A model generated the notes under the pieces. It did no database searches, was not told the origin of the DNA, and saw only the letters and a list, made by a program, of their open reading frames with translations. The position numbers and the translations under genes were made by a program. DNA of 64,000 nt, from the NCBI GenBank assembly GCA_036268875.1, contig DATATI010000063.1:1-64000 (forward strand), in the 5' to 3' direction. This DNA is from Polyangia bacterium (GTDB lineage: Bacteria; Myxococcota_A; Polyangia; Fen-1088). Each line of letters begins with the position of its first letter. The stretch's first letter is position 1. Shown piece after piece: positions 9,355 through 18,200 of this stretch.

Positions 9355-11268
9355 TCAGCCTTCTTCGGCGTCCAAAGCGTGCTCGCCCCGGTACGCGCCG
9401 GGCGTCTGGCCCATCACCTTCTTGAAGGAACGGATGAGGTGGTGCTGCGATTGAAAGCCGCTGCTCTGGGCGATCTGTTCGGTGGTCATCTGGGTGGTGG
9501 TCAGCAGCTTCTTCGCTGATTCCACCCGCAGAGCGCGCACGAAGGCCAGGAATGACGTGCCGGTCGCTTCCTTGAACACGCGCACGAAGGCCGGCACCGA
9601 GAAGCCGGCCTTGCGCGCCACCTCGGGCAAGCGCAGCCGTTCGGCGAAGTTTTGCCGCAGGTAGTGCAACGTCGCTTCGATGCGGATGACCTTGGGACCG
9701 TGCAAGGCCTTCGACGATACGAAACACAGCCGCTGCAGCGATTCGCGAAAGCCCTCGATGACCTCGTACAGCGACTGGGCGCTCTCCAGCTTGACGGTCA
9801 GATCGTCGACGAACTGGTCGCGCGCGTCGGTGCGCATCGGATAGCGGCGCTCGATGCGGGCGAACAATTGAAACAAGGTGGCCAGGAAGAGCGAGCGCAC
9901 CACCTCGATCCGCTCGTGCGAATAACTCAGCACCGACCGCACGTAACGATCGCTGGCCAGCCGCACCTCGGCCGGGTTCTCGCGATCGGCGGCCTCCATC
10001 ACCGTGTTGGCCGCCCGCTGCAGATCGCCGTAGCGAAGCTCGCCGTCGCTGGGATCCTGGTCCTGGAACAGCAAGTCCTCTTCCGTCTGGACGCACATGT
10101 GCAGGGCCTGCACCGCTCCGCGCAGCGACGGGTGCAGCGGTGACCCGGGCGCCACCGTCGGGCCGATGCCCACCAGCGACCGCACACCGAACCTGTCACG
10201 CAGGAAAGCCTGGAACTTCTCGGCGCGTTCACGCAGCTCGATGCGGGCGCGGGGTGGACTTTTCCCGCGCTGAGCCGAGGTCAGGATGGCCACGCCGTAC
10301 TCCTGCAGCTTGGTCGCCGCCGTCTCCGGCATCTCGCGCGCAAGCTCGATGCAGGCGCGCTGGATCTGAGCGTTGCGCACCATGCTTTGCACCGGGTTCA
10401 GCGCCTCGGTCCGCGCCGCCACCGGCATCAACGCCAGCGCCGTGGTCGGCAGCCGACTGATGCCCATGCCTTCCTTCATCCATTCGGTCAGATCGCCTTC
10501 GTGGTACCAGGGCGGCAGCAAGAATTTGTTCTCGCCGATGGCCCGTTCGATCCAGTCCTCGATCGGCCACAACCGCGAGATGGCCTCGCTGTTGACAGCG
10601 TCGATGCGCGTGGCCAGTGACGGCGCCCGGTTGTTGCCCAGGTACTCGGCGTACAGCTTGACGAAACGCTTGAGGGCGTCCAGCAGGGGCGGCTCCATCA
10701 CCGGCAGACTCAGGGCCATGCGCACGAACTCGACGAAGTCCTGGTTGGCACTGGCCGGTTTCAGACCGGTCAGCTCCAGCCACTGCTCGCTCAGCGAATC
10801 CCATGTCGACTGCGCGCAACAGAACTGACCGGCGAACAAAAACGTGCGCCCCTCCGGATCCGCCGGCAGCGCATAGAACAGATCCCAAAAGCCAAAAAGC
10901 TGCCGCAGCACCACCTGCTTGGTGCGCCGCGCTTGATCGATGGCTTCCAGGTAGTGCTCGTCGCGCAGCGCCTCTTTGCCGAAGTAGATCTCGAAATGAA
11001 ACGGCTTCGGGCGATCCTTCGGATCACCGAGATCCATCCATTCAAGGCCGCGCTTGCCGTCCCAGCGGATGAGCCAGAACGGCAGCTCGGAGCGGATGCC
11101 GACCACGTTGTGGACGGCGTAGGCGGTGCGCAGCTCGGCCAACCAGCCGGGCTCGTCAGCGCCGCTGGCGGGGGGGCCGCCCGGGCGGGGCGCGCTCGCC
11201 GGCGATTCGGGACTGGCAGTGGGCGTCTTTGCCTTTATCGACGACCGTTGCCTGGCTGTCATGTTCAT
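9355..11268 (-). CDS. AraC-family transcriptional regulator with large sensor region
   Basis: About 637 aa, far longer than a standard AraC protein. The last ~110 residues are the two helix-turn-helix DNA-binding module (LRLPEVARKAGFSVPAFVRVFK, then TEQIAQSSGFQSQHHLIRSFKK). Residues about 45-200 look like a ligand-sensing domain, faintly PocR-like (QLFGFWDLFYALP, FLFAGQF), with a helical stretch after it. Three starts are close together (TTG 11271, ATG 11268, ATG 11262); none has a strong ribosome site. It sits between the ROK kinase and the divergent SIS-domain gene, the position expected of a local activator. The effector is probably a sugar of this pathway. Confidence 0.85.
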   Translation of the reverse strand: MNMTARQRSSIKAKTPTASPESPASAPRPGGPPASGADEPGWLAELRTAYAVHNVVGIRSELPFWLIRWDGKRGLEWMDLGDPKDRPKPFHFEIYFGKEALRDEHYLEAIDQARRTKQVVLRQLFGFWDLFYALPADPEGRTFLFAGQFCCAQSTWDSLSEQWLELTGLKPASANQDFVEFVRMALSLPVMEPPLLDALKRFVKLYAEYLGNNRAPSLATRIDAVNSEAISRLWPIEDWIERAIGENKFLLPPWYHEGDLTEWMKEGMGISRLPTTALALMPVAARTEALNPVQSMVRNAQIQRACIELAREMPETAATKLQEYGVAILTSAQRGKSPPRARIELRERAEKFQAFLRDRFGVRSLVGIGPTVAPGSPLHPSLRGAVQALHMCVQTEEDLLFQDQDPSDGELRYGDLQRAANTVMEAADRENPAEVRLASDRYVRSVLSYSHERIEVVRSLFLATLFQLFARIERRYPMRTDARDQFVDDLTVKLESAQSLYEVIEGFRESLQRLCFVSSKALHGPKVIRIEATLHYLRQNFAERLRLPEVARKAGFSVPAFVRVFKEATGTSFLAFVRALRVESAKKLLTTTQMTTEQIAQSSGFQSQHHLIRSFKKVMGQTPGAYRGEHALDAEEG

Positions 11269-11395
11269 CAATTATTCTGGGGGTGATCGTTTTATCAAGC
11301 GCGCGTTCGCCTGCGGGGCCCCTCGGAATGAAACCGACACGAAACTGATAGAGAATGATCGCGATGCCCCCCTTCCTTCGGTCAGACTCCAGGCC

Positions 11396-12496
11396 GTGAC
11401 CCGTCTCCCGAAGGCGTCCGCCAGCGCTCCTGCGGCGGCTCCAACCACTGAAGATGCCGACTCTCTTTTGCTGCGGGAGATCCAAGAACAGCCGCGCACC
11501 TTGTCGCGGATGCTGGAAGAAGGCTGGACCCATATCCGCGGCGTTTGCCGCTCGATCCGCGCTTTTTCGCCCGAATGGATCAACATCGCCGCCCGCGGCA
11601 CCAGCGACAACGCCGCCCGGTATGCCCAGTATCTGTTCGGCGCCTTCAATGGCCTCAGCGTGGGATTGGCCGCGCCGTCACTGTTCACCTTGTACGAGGC
11701 GGCGCCGCGCTTGTCGCGGGCGCTGACCATCGGCATCAGCCAGTCGGGTCGTTCGCCGGACATCGTCACCGTGGTGACCGAGGCGCGCAAGCAGGGCGGC
11801 GCCACGCTGGCGATCACCAACGATCCGGAATCCCCGCTGGCCAAGGCCAGCCAGCACTGCATCCGTCTGACCGTCGGCGAAGAAAAATCGGTCGCCGCGA
11901 CCAAGACGTACACCAATCAGCTGATGGCCCTGGCCATGCTCAGCGCCGCGCTGGGCGACGAACGCGGTCGCCGGCGCGATCTGGCGCGCGTGCCGGCGGC
12001 GGTGGCCGAGGCGCTGCAACAGTGCGGACCGTTCATCGCCGGGTCGCGCGCCTTTGCCGATGCCAACCGCTTCCTGGTGCTGGCCCGCGGGTTCAACTAC
12101 GCCACCGCCCACGAGATCGCCCTGAAGATGAAAGAGATGAGCTACGTGGTGGCCGAGCCGTACTCAATCGCCGATCTTCTGCACGGGCCAGTGGCGATGC
12201 TGGAGGAAGGGTTCCCGGTGCTGGTGGTGGCGCCTTCGGGGCGCGGCCTGGCCGATGTGCCCAAGCTTCTGGATCTGCTGAGCGAGCGCCAGACGCGGAT
12301 CATCTGTTTGTCAGATCAACCGGACATCTTGAAACGCGGCGAGGTGGCGATTTCGCTGCCAGCAGATCTGCCCGAGTGGTTGTCGCCTATTGTAACCGTG
12401 GTACCGGGGCAGGTGTGGGCCCGTTCGCTGGCTATTGCCAAAGGCCACGATCCGGATAAGCCGCGCGGCCTGAAAAAAGTCACGCTGACGCGCTAG
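11396..12496 (+). CDS. SIS-domain glucosamine-6-phosphate deaminase/isomerase (NagB-II/AgaS type)
   Basis: About 366 aa with two sugar isomerase domains and no glutaminase domain, so it resembles the C-terminal half of GlmS. Conserved pieces are ARGTSDNAARYAQYL, GISQSGRSPDIV, EEKSVAATKTYTNQL and the EISY-like KMKEMSYVVAE...LLHGPVAML. SIS-only proteins of this kind (NagB-II, AgaS) convert amino-sugar phosphates to the ketose phosphate plus ammonia. The frame is open upstream to 11126, overlapping the divergent regulator. I chose the GTG at 11396, which leaves about 45 residues before the first SIS domain; the start is uncertain. It would take the product of the ROK kinase to fructose-6-phosphate. 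Confidence 0.8.
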   Translation: MTRLPKASASAPAAAPTTEDADSLLLREIQEQPRTLSRMLEEGWTHIRGVCRSIRAFSPEWINIAARGTSDNAARYAQYLFGAFNGLSVGLAAPSLFTLYEAAPRLSRALTIGISQSGRSPDIVTVVTEARKQGGATLAITNDPESPLAKASQHCIRLTVGEEKSVAATKTYTNQLMALAMLSAALGDERGRRRDLARVPAAVAEALQQCGPFIAGSRAFADANRFLVLARGFNYATAHEIALKMKEMSYVVAEPYSIADLLHGPVAMLEEGFPVLVVAPSGRGLADVPKLLDLLSERQTRIICLSDQPDILKRGEVAISLPADLPEWLSPIVTVVPGQVWARSLAIAKGHDPDKPRGLKKVTLTR

Positions 12497-12526
12497 CGTA
12501 ACGCTCGCGCCGGCGGCGTCGTTACG
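12497..12526. terminator. Hairpin between convergent SIS and ABC genes
   Basis: CGTAACG (12497-12503) pairs with CGTTACG (12520-12526) around a GC-rich 16-nt loop that contains CGCCGGCG. It overlaps the stop codon of the ABC gene. There is no T-run on either side, so this is a weak terminator candidate. Confidence 0.3.
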
Positions 12527-13496
12527 ACGGCGGGTAAAGATGGCAGCGCACCTCGTGCCCGGCGCCGACGCTGCGGGGTGCGGGCAATTCTGCAAAGCAA
12601 CGATCCATCACGTACGGACAGCGATCGGCGAATGGACAGCCGCTTTGAACCGACAGTCGCCGACTCTGGCTTTGCGCGGAGGCGCCCGCCGGCGCCAGCG
12701 GCACCTGGGGAGACGGCACGGCCGCCACCAGAAGCTGCGTGTACGGGTGCTTGGGCGCGTCCAGCAGGCCGTCGGTGGCGCCGGACTCGACGATCAGTCC
12801 GGCGTACATCACCAGGATGCGATCGGCGAAATAGCGGGCGGCGCCCAGATCGTGGGTAATAAACAGGTAACCAATGCGACGCTGAGTCTTGAGATCGCGC
12901 ATCAGGTTCAAAAGATCGATGCGGATCGAAACGTCCAGCATGCTGGTCGGCTCGTCGGCCAGGATAAGCTGCGGATCGACGGCCAGCGCGCGCGCCACCG
13001 CCACCCGCTGGCGCTGGCCGCCCGATGCTTGATGCGGGCGTTTGCGGGCAAAGTCGTCGGCCGGCGTCAGGCCCACCGTCTCCAGCAGGCGGTGGACGGC
13101 GGCGGCGACGTCCGCGCCTCGGCGCGCCTTGCCGTGGCGGACCAGCGGGCGCGAAAGTTGATAGGCGAAGGTGTGAAACGGATTCAGCGAGGCGAACGGA
13201 TCCTGAAAAATCATCTGCACCCGCGCGCGAAAGCCCAGCGACGGGCGGCGCGGCTCGTGGCGCAGAACGTCCTGCCCGCCGAAGATGATCTGACCGGCGC
13301 TGGGCGTTTCCAGTCGGGCGATCAAACGCGCGGTGGTGCTTTTACCGCTGCCGGATTCCCCGACCAGGGCCACTGCTTCGCCCGCTTCGACGTCGAAGGA
13401 AACCTCGCGCACCGCCGGGACGGCCAGCCGCCGGCCGCGGTCCTTGACCACAAATGTCTTGCCGAGACCGCGCACCGACAAAAGCGGCGCGTTCAC
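12522..13496 (-). CDS. Oligopeptide/oligosaccharide ABC importer ATPase (DppF/OppF type)
   Basis: 324 aa. Walker A GESGSGKST, signature ASGGQRQRVAVARAL (Leu to Ala at the first position), and Walker B LILADEPTSMLD are all present. The C-terminus has the Cys-containing CPFADRCPY segment of the Opp/Dpp subfamily. The start is the GTG at 13496, which overlaps the stop of the partner ATPase (GTGA). The frame is open to 13805, but that region shadows the partner. This is the last gene of the five-gene importer operon. Confidence 0.9.
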   Translation of the reverse strand: MNAPLLSVRGLGKTFVVKDRGRRLAVPAVREVSFDVEAGEAVALVGESGSGKSTTARLIARLETPSAGQIIFGGQDVLRHEPRRPSLGFRARVQMIFQDPFASLNPFHTFAYQLSRPLVRHGKARRGADVAAAVHRLLETVGLTPADDFARKRPHQASGGQRQRVAVARALAVDPQLILADEPTSMLDVSIRIDLLNLMRDLKTQRRIGYLFITHDLGAARYFADRILVMYAGLIVESGATDGLLDAPKHPYTQLLVAAVPSPQVPLAPAGASAQSQSRRLSVQSGCPFADRCPYVMDRCFAELPAPRSVGAGHEVRCHLYPPS

Positions 13497-14473
13497 GGCG
13501 ATCCCGGCTGACCAAGGTGGCAGGCGCTGGCGTGGTCGGGGCCGCGCCCGATCAAAAGCGGGATCTCGCGCCGACAACGCTCGAACACGAACGAGCACCG
13601 CGGGTGGAACCGGCAACCCGGCGGCGGCTGGCGCGGATCGAACGGCGCGCCCGGAATCCCGGCCCGGCTGGCGCGCGGCTGATGGACATCCAAAAAACAA
13701 CCGACCAGGCTGCGCGTGTACGGATGCTGCGGCGTCCGCAACAAACTCGCTGACGGCGCCGTCTCGATCAGGCGGCCGCCGTAGACGATCCCCACCCGCG
13801 AGCAAACCTGCAGCATCAGCGCCAGATCATGGGTGATGAACAGGATCGAGAAGCCCAGTTTCTCTTTGAGCTCCAGAATCTGGGTCAAAAGTTCGCGCTG
13901 CACCACCACGTCCAGTGCGGTGGTCGGTTCGTCCATGATCAAAAGCTTGGGCCGCAGGGCCAGCGCGATGGCGATGACCACCCGCTGGCGCATGCCGCCC
14001 GATAGCTGGTGCGGAAAGCGATCCAGGCGTTCGACGTCAATGCCGACGATGCGAAACAGCTCGACAGCGCGGTCGGCGGCCTCGGCGCGGCTGACGCGTT
14101 TGTGGGCCTGGATGGTGTCGACGATCTGCTCGCGCACGCGCAGCACCGGGTTCAAGGCGTTCATCGCCCCCTGGGTCACCAGCGAGACTTGCTTCCAGCG
14201 AAACTCGGACAGGGCGGCGTCGTCCATCGACAGGACGTCGACGCCGCCGAACAAGATTCGCCCGCCAGTGATGGCCGCCGGCGGCCGCAGCACGCGCAGG
14301 ATGGCCTGGGCGATGGTGGATTTTCCGCCGCCCGATTCGCCGGCCAGGCCGAACGCCTCACCGGCGCCGACGCGAAAGGAGACGTCGTCGACCACGCTCA
14401 CGTCGCCCGCCGCGGTCAGAAAAGTGATCTCCAGATTTTCGACGGACAGCAGATCGGAAGGCGCGTCAGCCAT
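13493..14473 (-). CDS. Oligopeptide/oligosaccharide ABC importer ATPase (DppD/OppD type)
   Basis: 326 aa. Walker A GESGGGKST, signature LSGGMRQRVVIAIAL, Walker B LLIMDEPTTALD, and the C-terminal CRFHPRCSFVFERC Cys motif of this subfamily. It overlaps the upstream permease by 8 nt and the downstream ATPase by 4 nt. It would pair with the DppF-type protein to power uptake. ATG at 14473. Confidence 0.9.
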   Translation of the reverse strand: MADAPSDLLSVENLEITFLTAAGDVSVVDDVSFRVGAGEAFGLAGESGGGKSTIAQAILRVLRPPAAITGGRILFGGVDVLSMDDAALSEFRWKQVSLVTQGAMNALNPVLRVREQIVDTIQAHKRVSRAEAADRAVELFRIVGIDVERLDRFPHQLSGGMRQRVVIAIALALRPKLLIMDEPTTALDVVVQRELLTQILELKEKLGFSILFITHDLALMLQVCSRVGIVYGGRLIETAPSASLLRTPQHPYTRSLVGCFLDVHQPRASRAGIPGAPFDPRQPPPGCRFHPRCSFVFERCRREIPLLIGRGPDHASACHLGQPGSP

Positions 14474-15374
14474 GGCGACTGCGCAAGACCGGCGTGGCGG
14501 CGCTCAACGTGAGCCGTTTCCGCCCGGTGGCGCGCAGGAAGCGGCGTTCGGGGTTGAGCTGCGGGTTGGCGAATTCGTCGAGGCCATTGTTGACCAGCGC
14601 CAGTGCAAAGCCGACCAGGGCGATGGCCACGCCGGTCGGGACGAACGTCCACCACGAGCCCGACGCCAGCGCCACGTCGTTGCTGGCCCAGTAAAGGTTG
14701 GTTCCCCAGCTGACCCGTTCCAGATCGCCGAGGCCAAGAAATTCCAGGCCCACCTCGGCGCCGATGGCGTAGGTGACGGCGCCAATGAACGACGAGGCCA
14801 AAAGCGGCAGCATGTTCGGCAAGATCTCGCACAGGATGACACGCAGATGGGTCTCGCCGGTGACGACGGCGGCGGAAACAAAATCCGATTGGCGCAGCGA
14901 AAGCGCGGCGGAACGAATCACCCGGGCGGTCCACGCCCAGCCGGTCAACAGCAAGACCAGGACGATGGTGCCGGGGCCAGCCGGCAAGTAGGCGGCGATC
15001 ACCACCGCCAGCGGCAGACCGGGAATCAACAGGAACAGATTCACCAGCAGGGTCAGCGCTTCGTCGATGCCGCCGCCGAAGTATCCGGCCACCGTGCCCA
15101 CCAGAGCACCCAGCGCCAGCACCGCCACGCCGACCAGAAATCCCACCGCCAGAGTTCCGCGCGCGCCGGCCACTGTCTGGGCGAAGACGTCTTGCCCCTG
15201 CCCGGTGGTGCCGAACCAGTGCGCGGCGGACGGCGGCGCCAGCGGCACGGCGACGAACTCCGATGGATCGCCGACCAGCCAGGGGCCGACGAAAGCCAGC
15301 AGCGCGAACAGCGTCAAGATCGAAAGCCCGACCAGCGCCTTCCGATTGGCCAGCAGTGAACCAAAGGCGTTCAT
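14466..15374 (-). CDS. ABC importer permease (DppC/OppC type)
   Basis: 302 aa with about six hydrophobic segments. The N-terminus (FGSLLANRKALVGLSILTLFALLAF) is typical of the OppC branch and the EILPNMLPLL segment is the loop that contacts the ATPase. ATG at 15374 overlaps the DppB-type stop as ATGA, which decides the start. It forms the membrane channel together with the preceding permease. Confidence 0.9.
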   Translation of the reverse strand: MNAFGSLLANRKALVGLSILTLFALLAFVGPWLVGDPSEFVAVPLAPPSAAHWFGTTGQGQDVFAQTVAGARGTLAVGFLVGVAVLALGALVGTVAGYFGGGIDEALTLLVNLFLLIPGLPLAVVIAAYLPAGPGTIVLVLLLTGWAWTARVIRSAALSLRQSDFVSAAVVTGETHLRVILCEILPNMLPLLASSFIGAVTYAIGAEVGLEFLGLGDLERVSWGTNLYWASNDVALASGSWWTFVPTGVAIALVGFALALVNNGLDEFANPQLNPERRFLRATGRKRLTLSAATPVLRSRHG

Positions 15375-16345
15375 GGCCCGGTCCGCGGATCCAACCACAG
15401 ATGAACGATGTCGACCAACCAGTTCGCCGCCAGCACCGCCAGCGTGGTGGTCAAGAACAAGCCTTGGATCAGCGGATAATCCAGCGACTTCACCGCACGA
15501 AACAAGAGATAGCCCTGGCCGGGATACGAAAACACGATCTCGGTCAGCAAGGAACCCGACAGCACGAACCCCAGCGCCATCCCGAAGCCGGCGACGTTGG
15601 GCAAAAGGGCGTTGCGGCCAGCGTACTGGAACATGATCCGCCGCGACGACAAACCCTTGGCGTGGGCGAACAGCACATAGTCCTGGGACAGCACGTTGAT
15701 CATCGTGCTGCGCATGCTCAGCATCCAGCCGCCCGCGGTGGCGACGACGATGGTGGCGGCCGGCAGCACGGCGTGCTGGATGACGCTGGCGATGAACGGC
15801 CAGCTCAGCGACGGCACCAGGCGATCGTCATACGCTTGCCGCAGCGGCGACCAGCCGAGGCCGAAGCCAAAGATGAACAGCGCCGCCATGGCCAGCCAGA
15901 AATAGGGAAACGCGCCCAGCAGCGTCAGCACCGGGGGCAGCGCGCTGTCCAGCCAGCCGCCGCGTTTCCAGGCGCCCAGCATGCCCAGGAACGTTCCGGC
16001 CACGAAGCTCAGCAGCACCGCCACGCCTGACAAAAGCAGCGTCCACACCAGCGCCTGGGCGATCACGCTGCCCACCGTGGCCGGGTAATAGCTGATCGAG
16101 ATCCCCAGATCACCGCGCGCCACATGTCCCAGATACTGCAGATACTGCTTCCACAGCGGCGCCCCGGAGAACCCGAAGGCGGTGCGCAAGGCGATGATGG
16201 CCTCCGGGTTCAGGCGGCCGCGGAAGCGCGCGAACATCGCCGTCGCCGGATCGCCGGGCATGAAACGCGGGATGAAGAAGGACAAGGTGATCGACGCCCA
16301 GGCTGCGACGGCATAGAAACCCAACCGTCGAAGCAGAAACCTCAT
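15371..16345 (-). CDS. ABC importer permease (DppB/OppB type)
   Basis: 324 aa with about six membrane segments. The opening MRFLLRRLGFYAVAAW and the early FIPRFMPGDP are hallmarks of the OppB branch. The ATG at 16345 overlaps the stop of the binding-protein gene (ATGA); the longer open frame upstream is the shadow of that gene. Confidence 0.9.
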   Translation of the reverse strand: MRFLLRRLGFYAVAAWASITLSFFIPRFMPGDPATAMFARFRGRLNPEAIIALRTAFGFSGAPLWKQYLQYLGHVARGDLGISISYYPATVGSVIAQALVWTLLLSGVAVLLSFVAGTFLGMLGAWKRGGWLDSALPPVLTLLGAFPYFWLAMAALFIFGFGLGWSPLRQAYDDRLVPSLSWPFIASVIQHAVLPAATIVVATAGGWMLSMRSTMINVLSQDYVLFAHAKGLSSRRIMFQYAGRNALLPNVAGFGMALGFVLSGSLLTEIVFSYPGQGYLLFRAVKSLDYPLIQGLFLTTTLAVLAANWLVDIVHLWLDPRTGP

Positions 16346-18021
16346 CGCGGCAAAAGCCGGGTCAAGACCAGCAGCGCCTGCGGAAACAGGTTGGGCGACA
16401 GCGGCGCGTAGGGGTTGTTCTCGGAGGGAAATCCGGTGAACCGTTTGTCGTTGAACGTGCCCCACAGCGGGCCGGGGAACAGCGGGATGGCCGGCGCCTC
16501 CCGGGCGAAGACCATCTCCAGAGCGTGGTAAAGCCGCATCTGTTTTTCGGGATCGACGGTCTCTTCCAGCGCGGTCAGCTCGCGATCCGCTTCCGGGATG
16601 GCCAGGCGGTGCCAGTTGTCGCTGGCGTCCTGGCCCACCGGTTTCACCGACTGGCGCGACATCAGCCCGCGATAAAAGGTGTAGGGCGTGTTCGAGTAAA
16701 GCGTCCAGCCCATCGACAGATCGAACTCCCCCTTTTGAACGCTGTCGTTCCAGGCATTGTAGTCCAGCGTCCGCATCGTGACGTCCACGCCGGCGGCGCG
16801 CAACCCACGCGCGATCACCTGCGAGGCCACCACCCAGTCGGAGAATCCCACCGGCACCACGATGGTCGGGGCAAAGCGCGCGCCATCCGGCGTGCGGCGC
16901 CAGCCGTCGGCGCCGCGCAGCAAACCCGCCTCGGCGAACAGACGCTCGGCGCCGGCCGGATCATGCGTGACCCACGCCTGCCCGGCGGCCACCGCCGCCG
17001 GATCGCGGTAACGCTCGTGCGCGTCGGAAAGGCCAGTGCCGTCGGACGGGTGGGTGTAGTCGTGCATCGCCACCATCACCAGGCGCGCCCGATCGATGGT
17101 CATGCTCAGCGCCTTGCGCACGCGCGCGTCGCCGAACGGCGCCACCGTGGTGTTGGCGTAGAACGCCACCGTGGCGTCCAGCGCCGGAAACCAGTAGTGG
17201 TGATGCACCGGATCGCGTCCGACGTGGATGCGCTTGACGGCGGGGATGAAGTCGCCGGCCCAGTCCACCTCGCCGTTGACGATGGCCATGATCGATTGAT
17301 CGTTCGCCGGGTACGCTCGCACGTGCAGCGCCTGGATGGCCGGCGGGCCGCCCCAGTAGCGCGGGTTGCGTTCGATGCGATAGGCCTGCGGCTGAAACGA
17401 CGTCACTTCGGTGAAGGGTCCGGTGCCGATCGGGTTCGGGTTGGCGAAGGTCAACGGATCGGCGACGTCCTTCCAGATGTGCGCGGGCACGATGGGATAG
17501 GCCGAGATGTCTTCCAGGCCCGGGACGAACGGACGGGTGAAATCGAAGGCCACGGTGTCGTCGCCGACGGCGCGGGCGGCGCGCAGGTATTCGCCCACGC
17601 CCAGGACGTCCAGGGCCGGGTGCGTGCGCAACAATTCAAAAGTAAAGGCGACGTCGGCGGCGCCGAACGGCTGTCCGTCGGACCACTGCACGCCGTGGCG
17701 CAGGGTGAAGACCAGGCGCAGGTGATCGTCGCTGAAAGAAAAACTCTGGGCCAGCCAGGGCACGTATTGGCCGGTGATGGGGTTCCAGATCAAGAGCGGT
17801 TCGTACATGGACCCGCGCGCCGGCCAGCGCATGTCGCCCGCTTCCAGCAGCGGGTTGAAGTTGCGGGTGAAGGCGGACGTCTTGGGGCCCTCGGCGATCT
17901 CCAGGACGCCGGGCGTGGGCACGGGGCGGGCACCGCCGCAGCCGGCGGTGAAACCCACCGTCAGCGTCACAATGGCAGCCAAGAGCCACGCGCCAAACGG
18001 TCCCAGCTTCAGGCGCGGCAC
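16342..18021 (-). CDS. ABC importer substrate-binding lipoprotein, family 5 (Opp/Dpp type)
   Basis: About 559 aa. The signal peptide ends in TAGC, so this is a lipid-anchored binding protein. The fold is the large peptide/nickel/oligosaccharide class (family 5): FNPLLEAGDMRWPARGSMYEPLL near the start, HGVQWSDGQPFGAADVAFTFE, and FPGPLWGTFND near the end. GTG at 18021 gives a normal lipoprotein signal; a TTG at 18057 is the alternative. Family 5 proteins bind peptides, but the Vibrio chitin-oligosaccharide-binding protein belongs to the same family, so with GH2, ROK and SIS genes beside it a glucosamine oligomer is a good candidate ligand. It is the first gene of the importer operon and is divergent from the deacetylase gene. 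Confidence 0.85.
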   Translation of the reverse strand: MPRLKLGPFGAWLLAAIVTLTVGFTAGCGGARPVPTPGVLEIAEGPKTSAFTRNFNPLLEAGDMRWPARGSMYEPLLIWNPITGQYVPWLAQSFSFSDDHLRLVFTLRHGVQWSDGQPFGAADVAFTFELLRTHPALDVLGVGEYLRAARAVGDDTVAFDFTRPFVPGLEDISAYPIVPAHIWKDVADPLTFANPNPIGTGPFTEVTSFQPQAYRIERNPRYWGGPPAIQALHVRAYPANDQSIMAIVNGEVDWAGDFIPAVKRIHVGRDPVHHHYWFPALDATVAFYANTTVAPFGDARVRKALSMTIDRARLVMVAMHDYTHPSDGTGLSDAHERYRDPAAVAAGQAWVTHDPAGAERLFAEAGLLRGADGWRRTPDGARFAPTIVVPVGFSDWVVASQVIARGLRAAGVDVTMRTLDYNAWNDSVQKGEFDLSMGWTLYSNTPYTFYRGLMSRQSVKPVGQDASDNWHRLAIPEADRELTALEETVDPEKQMRLYHALEMVFAREAPAIPLFPGPLWGTFNDKRFTGFPSENNPYAPLSPNLFPQALLVLTRLLPR

Positions 18022-18200
18022 GCACAAATCATGGTCGGCGTAATGCTTCCCTGTCAATCGGATGTACGTTTCGTGCCGCGCGCCTGCGCTCGTCCGGCGC
18101 CGTGGTATATGCGAGGAGTCCTCGCGTGCCCACGTGTGATGATTTCCCCAAAGCGGCCCGCTCGATCGGCCGCTGCCCTGGCCAGAAAAGGAGGCGACCT

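Noticed and set aside
11351-11396. ATG codons at 11355 and 11364 as starts for the SIS gene
   Set aside because: They are not in the reading frame of the SIS protein; the GTG at 11396 is.
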